This document shows, one piece after another, positions 6,247-14,057 of a DNA stretch of 41,180 nucleotides (its first letter is position 1; the number at the start of each line of letters is the position of its first letter). The translations under genes and the position numbers were made by a program. The notes below the pieces were generated by a model. The model was not told where the DNA came from and ran no database searches. It saw nothing but the letters and a program-made list of their open reading frames with translations. This stretch comes from Prevotella sp. OH937_COT-195 (lineage in GTDB: Bacteria > Bacteroidota > Bacteroidia > Bacteroidales > Bacteroidaceae), in the NCBI RefSeq assembly GCF_003932845.1, contig NZ_RQZH01000024.1:1-41180 (forward strand). The letters are read 5' to 3'.

Positions 6247-8580
6247 TTTTCCGAATACACGCAGGTATTTGAAGAGGATCGGCGTGAGAAACAGGTCTGC
6301 CAGCAACGCCGACACCATGCCTGCCACGGCGAGAAATCCCCAGTTGCACATCTGTGTGGCATCGGAGAAGATGAAACCGGCAAAGGTTGCCGAAATGATT
6401 GTCGTGGACATTACGATGGCGAGTCCTTCGGTACGGAAGGTTCTGTTTATGGCTTCGTCGTAGTTGTTGCATCTGTCGTATGCCACATGGCTGTGGTTGA
6501 TGAAGTGAATGGTGTCATCGACTGCAATACCCAATACCATAGGTATGAGCGAGGCGGTCATCATGTCGAGCGGATAGTCCAACCATCCCATCATGCCCCC
6601 AACGATTATGGCGGGTGCAATGTTCGGTATCATGCCTACGAGTCCCACTTTCCAATTGCCGAAGATGAGCACGAGGATAACGCCTATTACTAATACCGAC
6701 AACAACATCGACCACATCTGTCCGCGTTCGACATACTGTTGCATCACTGTAAACTGCGGAATGTTGCCCACCACCGAAACGTGTGCGCCGGGAAAGAGCC
6801 TGCGTGCCTCTTCCTGCAGCATGTTCATTTCCTTCTCTGCCTGATTGGAGTTGTAATTGTCCAGTTCCAGTTGCAGTCGCAGCCGCTTGTAGTCGTAGTC
6901 CATCCAGTATTCCGACTCCGTTCCTCCGGCATTCTCGTAGAGCAGCAGTAGCTGTGCCACCATGTCGGAATTATCGGGAATACGATAGAATTGCCGCTCG
7001 TTTCCGTTTAGCGTGCAGTTCATGTCTTTTATTATGTCGGTGATGGAATTGTGGCGTTTTGTCAGTTTGTACCCTCCGGCAATCTCCGACAGACGGTCGA
7101 GTTTCTGCAAGTTCTCCGGTTTCTTGGCATCATTCTCATGCGGCAGTGTTATCATAAGGTCGTAGGCATACATCGATCCGAGTTCGGTCTCACATAGGTC
7201 GAGGAAATTCTTAACATAAGGAATCTTCCGCCCCATGGTCTTCTCTATGTCGAACGCCGGCTCTATGAAGAAAAGTCCTATGCCGCAGAATACGGTCAGC
7301 ACTACCGATGAGGCGATGACAGAGCGATGATTGCGCATTATGAAACTGCCGGACCGTTCGAAGCGTTTGCCGATGTATCCCTCGAAACTTTTGGACATGT
7401 CGGCATAAGGTTTGCGATCTTTGCCGAACGACAATACGATGGGTGTGATGAGCAGACAGGTAAGCAGCACGGCAAGCAGGCACAGTGAGGTGTTGATGCC
7501 GATGGCTTTCATCGGGACTATTTTCATGGATAGAAAAGTCATCATGGCTGCAATGGTGGTAAGTCCCGACAGCAATACACCCCAACCCGTTTCGCCCACG
7601 GCTTCTCTGATGGATGCTTTTCGCTTTCCGGTTTCGACAAACTGCGTTTTAAAGAAATTATACAAGTGAATGTTGTAGGCTATGGAGCAGGCAAAGGTAA
7701 GAATCACGGCAATCATTGCAGTACTCATGTCGATGTAAAGGCCTGTCCAGCCGATTATTCCGAAGCCTATGAGAAGTCCGAAAACAGAGGTGAGCAGCGG
7801 AGCGATAACACCGCGCGGCGAGCGTGTCACCACGAGCATCACGATGATGGATACTATGAAAGCGAACAAGAACAGCCGTCCCAACTCGCCTTTGAGATAA
7901 ACGAATTTCTCATAAGCCAGATACGGCATTCCCGCTGCGTTGGGTGACAGTTCGGCATATTTTGCCTTGCCGATGATGTGTCCTGCCTCCTTTCCGGTAA
8001 TCATGTCGGGAGCGATGTTGCTTGTTTTCTTCCAGACACTGTCTTCGGGGAATGGGCGCAGTTTTACCATAATCCACGTCATGGTACCGTCTTGCGACAC
8101 CATTTTCTTTGCCAGATACGGCTTGCTGTATGCTTTCCGTCGGATTTCACCAAGTGATGCATTGTCCGAAGGTATCTCGTCAGGCACAATCTGCTCTATT
8201 GTCATGCCCTCTTCCGTACCCACGGCAAACTCGATGTCGGTCAGCGACGTTACTTTCTCGGCATACGACAGACTGTCTTTCAGTTCGTTGCTGAGTTCCC
8301 GGATGAGCGTGAGGCTGCGTTTGGAGAATATGTCTTTGTTCTTTACAAGTACCGCCACATAGTAGTCGTTGCCGAATATGGACTTGAACTCGTTAGTTTT
8401 GAGAAGCATCGGGTCGTCGCTAACAAAATAGTCGTCGAACGATGTTTTCATAATAATGCGTTTCGTGCCTGCGAATGAGAAGGCAATGAGAACTGCAAAT
8501 ATCCCTGCTACCACAAGACGGTGGCATAGAATCCAGTCTGCAAACTGCTTGAATTTACTGTTGATTTTTACGATTTTCAT
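6229..8580 (-). CDS. RND/MMPL-family transporter
   Basis: 783 residues with the duplicated RND layout of the MMPL/HpnN type. One helix at about 15-37 is followed by a large periplasmic loop to about 230, then a five-helix bundle at about 232-390. The second half repeats this: helix at about 412-435, loop to about 625, bundle to about 770. The second bundle shows GMIPNIAPAIIVGGMMGWLD and VLGIAVDDTIHFINH, whose Asp-Asp pair lies where proton-relay residues sit in RND pumps. Such proteins move hydrophobic compounds from the inner membrane toward a periplasmic carrier. It is 23 bases after the second ABC gene and 71 bases before the LolA-like gene. Substrate unknown. Confidence 0.85.
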   Translation of the reverse strand: MKIVKINSKFKQFADWILCHRLVVAGIFAVLIAFSFAGTKRIIMKTSFDDYFVSDDPMLLKTNEFKSIFGNDYYVAVLVKNKDIFSKRSLTLIRELSNELKDSLSYAEKVTSLTDIEFAVGTEEGMTIEQIVPDEIPSDNASLGEIRRKAYSKPYLAKKMVSQDGTMTWIMVKLRPFPEDSVWKKTSNIAPDMITGKEAGHIIGKAKYAELSPNAAGMPYLAYEKFVYLKGELGRLFLFAFIVSIIVMLVVTRSPRGVIAPLLTSVFGLLIGFGIIGWTGLYIDMSTAMIAVILTFACSIAYNIHLYNFFKTQFVETGKRKASIREAVGETGWGVLLSGLTTIAAMMTFLSMKIVPMKAIGINTSLCLLAVLLTCLLITPIVLSFGKDRKPYADMSKSFEGYIGKRFERSGSFIMRNHRSVIASSVVLTVFCGIGLFFIEPAFDIEKTMGRKIPYVKNFLDLCETELGSMYAYDLMITLPHENDAKKPENLQKLDRLSEIAGGYKLTKRHNSITDIIKDMNCTLNGNERQFYRIPDNSDMVAQLLLLYENAGGTESEYWMDYDYKRLRLQLELDNYNSNQAEKEMNMLQEEARRLFPGAHVSVVGNIPQFTVMQQYVERGQMWSMLLSVLVIGVILVLIFGNWKVGLVGMIPNIAPAIIVGGMMGWLDYPLDMMTASLIPMVLGIAVDDTIHFINHSHVAYDRCNNYDEAINRTFRTEGLAIVMSTTIISATFAGFIFSDATQMCNWGFLAVAGMVSALLADLFLTPILFKYLRVFGKDQKTS

Positions 8581-8603
8581 TTTTGTTATATTTCTTTTTA
8601 TTG

Positions 8604-10334
8604 TTATTTATCGCTGTTTTCTTGTTGAAGTTTCACCATTCGTGCGAACTCGCCGTTCTTTGCCATCAGTTCGTCGGGCGTACCCTGTTCGCTTACCATT
8701 CCTCCGTTAAGAACCACTATATGGTCGGCATTGCGTACGGTTCGCATGCGGTGGGCAATGATTATGACGGTCTTGTCGCGCACCAGTTCGGAGATACCGG
8801 CTTGTATCTTTGTTTCGTTCTCGGCATCAAGGCTTGCGGTGGCTTCGTCCAAGAGTATTATTGGAGCATTCTTCAGAAGAGCGCGGGCAATGGAGATGCG
8901 CTGACGCTCGCCTCCCGAAAGCGTTTCTCCGTTTTCGCCTATTATCGTGTCGTAACCGTTCGGCATGCGATTGATGAAATCGTCGCATTGTGCCAATCGT
9001 GCCACACGGCGCACTTCCTCGTCGGTGGCATCGCGCTTGCCTATGCGGATGTTGTCGGCAACGGAGGCGTTGAAAAGCAGTACATCTTGAAATACAATGG
9101 CATAGTTTTTAAGCAACGTTTCGGGATCAATCCCTGAAATGTCTTTTCCGCCTACCAATATCTGTCCGCCATTGATGTCCCAAAAACGTGCGGCGAGTTT
9201 GGTGGCAGTACTCTTTCCGCCACCCGACGGTCCCACGAGGGCGGTCACCTCTCCCTGACGGGCTTTGAAAGAAACGTTTTGCAATATCTGCTTTTCGCTT
9301 TCGTATGCGAAACTTACGTTGCGGAACTCAATGTCGTATCCGTTTATCTGCACTTCCTTGTCCCCCTCTTGCGCCGGCATCGCATTGATTTCCTTCACGC
9401 GGTTGATGCGCACGTCGAGAAAGGCGAGTATGGCAAGATTGTTGCACACTTCATGAATGGGGTTATAAACCATTGCCGAGGCTATAAGAAATGCCAGATA
9501 GGTAAACACCGACACATCGCCGTACTGCAGCAGCCATGCTCCCACGAGAATAACCGACGGCATGCCCAATTTCAACAACACGGCAGAAAGATTGACGAGT
9601 ACGCCTGCCACCAATTCGTGGTCAAGCAAATCTTTTTCGTAGTTTTTCAGACGTTGGTCGAAACTGTGGCAATATTCCTGCTCGCCGCTGTACGACTTTA
9701 TTTCCTGTACACATTCGAGTCCTTCCTGTATTTGTTCGGTAACACCTCGCTTTACATGGTATAGGTGTACGAAAGCTTTGGCGAGTTTATGTCTCGATAA
9801 CAGCAGCGTAGCCACGCCAAGCGGTACTACCCAGAAGAGAGCGGAAGCCAATCGCCAATCGTAACTGAATAGTCCTGCGGCAATGAGGATTATGCTCAAC
9901 GCGGAAGCGAATATCTGCGGAACGGCATGCGAGAAAATATGTTCCAGTTGCGTGCAGTCTTCCATTACGGTAGAGGTGAGGTCGGAAAGGTTGCGTTCGC
10001 CGAAAAATGCCAGTGGCAGTCGGCGCAGTTTCTCCGCTATGCCAATGCGACGTTGCGCACTTTCGGTGTATATGGCTGTGTAGGTGCTGTCGTACTGCCA
10101 TCGGCATATAATAAACATCACCACCGCCAATCCTGTTGCCAACAACAGATAGAACCACAACGTATGCGGCTGCATTTGCGGCTGCGTGCCGATGTATTCC
10201 ATTAGGAATAAGAACAAATAAGTGGGTGGCAGCATTAACGCAAGGTTGAGCAGCGTTGAGAAAACTATTCCTCGCCGCAGATCCTTTGCCCCTTTTTCCG
10301 ACAGGGCGAAACGGTTTTGAAAGTATCTTGTCAT
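8604..10334 (-). CDS. ABC exporter half-transporter (second of a pair)
   Basis: 576 residues. An N-terminal six-helix membrane domain (about 20-300) is followed by an ATPase domain with Walker A GPSGGGKST (368-376), signature LSGGERQR (472-479), Walker B IILLDE (492-497) and the switch His in IIIAHRMRT. All catalytic residues are present. A gap of only 22 bases separates it from the other half-transporter, so the two probably form a heterodimer. Pairs of this design include exporters and the siderophore importers YbtPQ and IrtAB. The pairing with RND, LolA-like and DUF1302 genes favours export of a lipid-like compound here, but this is not proven. Confidence 0.85.
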   Translation of the reverse strand: MTRYFQNRFALSEKGAKDLRRGIVFSTLLNLALMLPPTYLFLFLMEYIGTQPQMQPHTLWFYLLLATGLAVVMFIICRWQYDSTYTAIYTESAQRRIGIAEKLRRLPLAFFGERNLSDLTSTVMEDCTQLEHIFSHAVPQIFASALSIILIAAGLFSYDWRLASALFWVVPLGVATLLLSRHKLAKAFVHLYHVKRGVTEQIQEGLECVQEIKSYSGEQEYCHSFDQRLKNYEKDLLDHELVAGVLVNLSAVLLKLGMPSVILVGAWLLQYGDVSVFTYLAFLIASAMVYNPIHEVCNNLAILAFLDVRINRVKEINAMPAQEGDKEVQINGYDIEFRNVSFAYESEKQILQNVSFKARQGEVTALVGPSGGGKSTATKLAARFWDINGGQILVGGKDISGIDPETLLKNYAIVFQDVLLFNASVADNIRIGKRDATDEEVRRVARLAQCDDFINRMPNGYDTIIGENGETLSGGERQRISIARALLKNAPIILLDEATASLDAENETKIQAGISELVRDKTVIIIAHRMRTVRNADHIVVLNGGMVSEQGTPDELMAKNGEFARMVKLQQENSDK

Positions 10335-10356
10335 TGTCGTATGTGTTTTTTAATGT

Positions 10357-12111
10357 TTACAGTTTCCATGTTACCGATTTTTGGTATTCGTTCCACATAT
10401 TATAATATATATTCTTCCGTATCATCAGTTCATCGTGGGTACCCTGTTCGGCAATCCTGCCGTTCTCCACCACCACGATGTTGTCGGCATTCCGCACGGT
10501 TGTCAGTCTATGGGCTATCATCAATACGGTCTTGCCGTGAGTGAGATGCGCGAGGGCTTCACGGATGAGATGTTCGTTTTCGGGGTCGGCAAAGGCAGTT
10601 GCTTCGTCAAGCAGTACGATTGGAGCATCTTTAAGAATGGCGCGGGCAAGGACAATGCGTTGTTGTTCGCCGCCGGACAGGTAAGTGCCTTCCGCACCGA
10701 TTATGGTGTCCAATCCCAGTGGCAGCCGGTCGATAATCTCACGGCTCTGTGACAAATCTATGGCACGATTCACCTCTTCGATAGTTGCTTCGGGACTGCC
10801 GTAACGTATGTTTTCCAAGACAGAGGTCTTGAACAGTCGGGTATTCTGAAAAACGAATGACACATTACGCATCAGTTCCTCCTTGTCTGTCTGTCTCACG
10901 TCTGTTCCGCCGATGCTCACGCAGCCTTCCCTTACGTCCCAAAAACGGGGAATTAGTCTTGCGATGGTGGTTTTTCCGCTGCCGGAGGCTCCCACAAGTG
11001 CCACCGTCTTTCCTTCGGAAATGGTAAGATTTATGTGGCTTACGGCATCTTTTTCCGCTCCCTCGTACCGGAACGAAACATCATTAAGACGTATGTCGAA
11101 TGCCTTTATTCTCTCCGGTGTATCGCAGTCCGGAAGCGGCGGCACACAAGTGAGTTTTTCTAATCGTTCCACCGCTTCGTTCGCAAGAAACAGGTTCTGA
11201 CTGAGATGCATCGCTTTCATTACATTTGCAGAGATAATCGGTGCAATCAGCACATAAAGAATAATATCGGCAATGATGCCTGCCGTTTGTCCGCCGTGTT
11301 CCAACAGTATAATACCTGTCGGCACGAGAAAGAAAGCGAAAGCATTAATGGCGACGGTGTATGCAGACATCGGTTTGCGCCACAGAAGGGTGAATCTTAT
11401 TACAAGGTCGCGGTAGTTGATAATGCTGTCATAAAAACGCTTGAACGAGAACACCGTTTGTTGAAAGACTTTTACCACGGGGATGCCTCGTACATATTCC
11501 ACTGCCTCGGAACTCATTTTCTCCTGTGCGTCAAGATACATTCGTTGGAAATGGTTGTTTTTCGGATTCATCATATATCCCATGATGCCGAAAGCACATA
11601 CAATCGGCACCATCGAGGCAATGCCCAACTGCCAGTTTACTGCGAGCAGGAGAATGATTACTCCAATCGGAGCGACAATGCTTCCGGCCGCATCGGGCAG
11701 TATATGTGCCACGAAAGTGTGTGTCTGTCCGGAATCTTCGTCTATGATTTTGCGCATCTGTCCCGTGTTATGCGTGTCGAAGAATCCCGGCGGCACACGC
11801 ATTAGCCGTTCCATCGCACTGCGACGCATGTTGGTTTCTACACGGAAAGCGGCAAGGTGTGAGAGCATAAGGGCTGCGAAATAGAGCAGCACGTTTACTA
11901 CGGATACCACGAATGCCGCAAGGGCATAGTTCCATACGGGTGTGTCTGCAAAATTGTTTTCCTCTGTGAGCAATGTGCGCACCACAAGCCATAAAAGAAC
12001 AAATGGAACGAGCGACAGCAACCCGTTTACTGCCGAAAGTACCATGGAACAGGGCAGCAGCAGCCTGCGTTCTCCCATGTAAGTTCCTAAACGTTTGAGA
12101 GTTTTTATCAT
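10357..12111 (-). CDS. ABC exporter half-transporter (first of a pair)
   Basis: 584 residues with six membrane helices (about 18-310), then an ATPase domain with Walker A GASGSGKTT, signature LSGGEQQR, Walker B IVLLDE and a switch His in MIAHRLTTVRNAD. The Q loop reads SFVFQNTRLF. Both ATP sites of the presumed heterodimer look catalytically complete. It starts 24 bases after tetR and is followed closely by the second half-transporter, so it belongs to the same leftward operon. It most resembles the YbtP/IrtA-like half-transporter group; the cargo cannot be told from the sequence. Confidence 0.85.
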   Translation of the reverse strand: MIKTLKRLGTYMGERRLLLPCSMVLSAVNGLLSLVPFVLLWLVVRTLLTEENNFADTPVWNYALAAFVVSVVNVLLYFAALMLSHLAAFRVETNMRRSAMERLMRVPPGFFDTHNTGQMRKIIDEDSGQTHTFVAHILPDAAGSIVAPIGVIILLLAVNWQLGIASMVPIVCAFGIMGYMMNPKNNHFQRMYLDAQEKMSSEAVEYVRGIPVVKVFQQTVFSFKRFYDSIINYRDLVIRFTLLWRKPMSAYTVAINAFAFFLVPTGIILLEHGGQTAGIIADIILYVLIAPIISANVMKAMHLSQNLFLANEAVERLEKLTCVPPLPDCDTPERIKAFDIRLNDVSFRYEGAEKDAVSHINLTISEGKTVALVGASGSGKTTIARLIPRFWDVREGCVSIGGTDVRQTDKEELMRNVSFVFQNTRLFKTSVLENIRYGSPEATIEEVNRAIDLSQSREIIDRLPLGLDTIIGAEGTYLSGGEQQRIVLARAILKDAPIVLLDEATAFADPENEHLIREALAHLTHGKTVLMIAHRLTTVRNADNIVVVENGRIAEQGTHDELMIRKNIYYNMWNEYQKSVTWKL

Positions 12112-12135
12112 ATCCTTATATATTTAAAATAGTTT

Positions 12136-12750
12136 TTACGGTTTTATTAGTTCTTTCCAGCCCGCCATGCTATAAGCCGCATATTGTTTTAGTGCACGAA
12201 CCATTTCCCTATCATCATATTCCTCGTGTTCCACAAGTTCGGAAAGAACGCTCGTCCAAGTGGAACTGACAATGTGTAGGAAGAAAGGAGAAATGTCAAT
12301 GTTTATGTGCGGATAACGCTCCTTTATAAGTCGCAGGTATTCTATGCCTGTTCTTGTTTGATGCTCGATAATTCTGTCTTTATATCCGGCAAGTGATGTT
12401 CCTTCGGCATTGAACAACAGCAACCGTAGTTCGGGGCGGAAGTTCTTTACTAGCGTATTCATTGCAATGATGTATTCGTCCTGGATTTTTTTTGAATTGA
12501 ACACATCGAGTCTCAGATGCCTTTCCGAATTATGCGATTGTATATAACGGTCGAGTGTATTGATGAGCGGACGAAGTACTTCGCGGAACAATTCGTCCTT
12601 GCTGCCGAAATAGTTATACACGTTGCCCACGGCAATACCCGCCTTGCCCGCTATCATGCGAACTGAGGTGCATCTTACGCCGTGAGTGATGAACTCCTCG
12701 CGAGCAATCATGAGAATGCGTTGTCTTATGTCATCTTTCAATGTCTGCAT
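12136..12750 (-). CDS. TetR/AcrR-family transcriptional regulator
   Basis: 204 residues. Residues 1-60 are a TetR DNA-binding domain: RQRILMIAREEFITHGVRCT, the HTH MIAGKAGIAVGNVYNYFGSK, then DELFREVL. The remaining helical part is the ligand-binding and dimer domain and is not conserved enough to suggest a ligand. It is the first gene of the export operon, so it probably represses its own operon and is released by the exported compound or a precursor. A candidate operator is the palindrome CTTATCATAAG at 12879-12889, just downstream of the operon promoter. Confidence 0.85.
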   Translation of the reverse strand: MQTLKDDIRQRILMIAREEFITHGVRCTSVRMIAGKAGIAVGNVYNYFGSKDELFREVLRPLINTLDRYIQSHNSERHLRLDVFNSKKIQDEYIIAMNTLVKNFRPELRLLLFNAEGTSLAGYKDRIIEHQTRTGIEYLRLIKERYPHINIDISPFFLHIVSSTWTSVLSELVEHEEYDDREMVRALKQYAAYSMAGWKELIKP

Positions 12751-12796
12751 ATAAAGTGAGATTTATCAATAATGAACAACGTCCTTTTTCGTTCAT

Positions 12797-12835
12797 AAAA
12801 AAAACGCACCATTCTTCGTTGGAACGGTGCGTTTT
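12797..12835 (-). terminator. Intrinsic terminator-like hairpin in the tetR operon leader
   Basis: On the minus strand AAAACGCACC pairs with GGTGCGTTTT (arms at 12826-12835 and 12801-12810), the stem being extended by TTC/GAA across one mismatch. Eight T residues follow on that strand (plus 12797-12804). It lies between the predicted operon promoter (12909-12939) and the tetR ATG at 12750, with no gene in between, so it would stop transcription in the leader. A second small stem (ATGGG...CCCAT, about 12841-12858) lies just before it and could take part in an attenuation switch. Confidence 0.6.
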
Positions 12836-12878
12836 ACACAATGGGAGTTTATGCCCATGTCGTATTTGGTGTTTATTT

Positions 12879-12889
12879 CTTATCATAAG
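12879..12889. promoter_or_regulatory. Candidate TetR operator palindrome
   Basis: CTTATCATAAG is an 11-base perfect palindrome around a central C, flanked by TTT and AAA-rich ends. It lies about 13-23 bases downstream of the predicted start of the tetR operon, where a bound repressor would block transcription. The link to this TetR protein is inference from position. Confidence 0.35.
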
Positions 12890-12908
12890 ATGAAAAATTT
12901 TACTGCTG

Positions 12909-12939
12909 CAAAAGTAGAAAGAAACATAGAATGCAACAA
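12909..12939 (-). promoter_or_regulatory. Promoter of the tetR-ABC-RND export operon
   Basis: On the minus strand the -33 TTG (plus 12937-12939), a 20-base spacer and the -7 box TACTTTTG (plus 12909-12916) match the family consensus. The predicted start near 12902 gives a leader of about 150 bases before tetR. Confidence 0.6.
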
Positions 12940-13036
12940 TACCTAAAAATTGTGATTTTAATCAATGGTGTCTCAAAGTACATTTTGTAAATCATGTTTC
13001 AAACGTTGTGTCTGTTATATTTATTAACATAATATT

Positions 13037-13069
13037 TTGTATTTATTATCAGGAAAAACATATCTTTGC
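13037..13069 (+). promoter_or_regulatory. Promoter of the nitroreductase gene
   Basis: TTTG at 13037-13040, a 21-base spacer and TATCTTTG at 13062-13069 form a consensus Bacteroidota promoter divergent from the tetR operon. An unusually strong Shine-Dalgarno AGGAGG (13112-13117) precedes the ATG at 13123. Confidence 0.7.
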
Positions 13070-13122
13070 ATGACAACTTTGTGTAAATAAACATTTTTTA
13101 AAATAGAAATTAGGAGGAATTT

Positions 13123-13848
13123 ATGTCATTGCGAGAGATATTGGAGCATAGACGCGCCGTTAGGAAATACGATGCGACAAAGTTTGTTGACGAAGAAAAA
13201 GTAAAAGAGTGCATACGTCTTGCCACGTTGGCACCCACGAGTTCCAACATGCAACTTTGGGAATGCTACCACGTAACCAACCCGGAGGTGTTGAAGCAGT
13301 TGGCAACGGCATGTCTCGGACAAGGTTCGGCAAAGACTGCACCGCAAATAGTGGTGTTCGTTACGCGGCAAGACAGATGGAAAAGTCATGCCGATGCAGT
13401 ACTCAAAGCAAATATAGAGGAGATAAACCTTAACAGTCCGGAGGAGCGTAAGGCACATCGCATAGCCATGCAGGAAGATTATTATGCAAGATTGATGCCG
13501 TACAATTATAAGCGGTTCTTCGGCTTGTACGGCATGTATCGAAAACTGGTAATTCAGACAAAAGGCATGTTCCGCCCCGTGAAACGTCAGATTTCGGAAC
13601 ATGACATGCGCGTTGTCGTACACAAGAGTTGTGCACTTGTCGCGCAAACTTTCATGTTGGCAATGAGCGAGCAGGGATATGATACATGTCCGCTGGAAGG
13701 ATTCGACAGTCTGCGCGTAAAGAAAATACTGCACTTGCCGAGCGACTGCGGCATCAACATGGTTATTACATGCGGCGTACGTTCCAAAGGAGGAGTGAGA
13801 GGCGACCGTTACAGGCTGCCCTTGTCGGAGTTTTATCATAAGGTGTAA
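13123..13848 (+). CDS. Nitroreductase-family FMN oxidoreductase
   Basis: 241 residues. The N-terminus has the nitroreductase flavin-binding pattern ILEHRRAVRKYDATKF (Arg residues contacting the FMN phosphate) followed by LATLAPTSSNMQLWECYHV. Near the end come HKSCALVAQTFMLAMSEQGY, then CPLEGFDSLRVKKIL and the GxRxRG-like closing segment. Members use NAD(P)H to reduce nitro compounds, quinones or other small molecules in the cytoplasm. The start is fixed by AGGAGG at 13112-13117. It is divergent from the tetR operon and shares a 372-base control region with it, so the two might respond to the same compound (inference). Confidence 0.85.
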   Translation: MSLREILEHRRAVRKYDATKFVDEEKVKECIRLATLAPTSSNMQLWECYHVTNPEVLKQLATACLGQGSAKTAPQIVVFVTRQDRWKSHADAVLKANIEEINLNSPEERKAHRIAMQEDYYARLMPYNYKRFFGLYGMYRKLVIQTKGMFRPVKRQISEHDMRVVVHKSCALVAQTFMLAMSEQGYDTCPLEGFDSLRVKKILHLPSDCGINMVITCGVRSKGGVRGDRYRLPLSEFYHKV

Positions 13849-13881
13849 ATATCGAAATGTCGTTCGGTATCGTGTGCGGGG

Positions 13882-13920
13882 AACCATTTGCAACGCTAAT
13901 TGCTTATTTGCGAAATGGTT
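13882..13920 (+). terminator. Hairpin after the nitroreductase gene
   Basis: AACCATTTGCAA (13882-13893) pairs with TTGCGAAATGGTT (13908-13920) with a single bulged G. No T run follows, so it is a weak terminator or an mRNA-end stabiliser. Confidence 0.45.
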
Positions 13921-14057
13921 GCACGATAGGTGGCGTTGTCGGAATGAAATGTTATTAAATCATAATTCTGTTTGGATAATAAATGAATTTTAATATAAAG
14001 AGTTATCTTTGCAAAAGTATTAATTATCATCAAGGAAAACACAATTAAAATAGAAGA

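Noticed and set aside
10357..12111. Siderophore importer (YbtP/IrtA type)
   Set aside because: The ABC layout is compatible, but no siderophore genes, TonB receptor or Fur-like site is nearby, and the RND/LolA/DUF1302 partners favour export.
13126..13893. A 255-residue minus-strand frame over the nitroreductase
   Set aside because: The nitroreductase has family motifs, a promoter and AGGAGG; the antisense frame has none.
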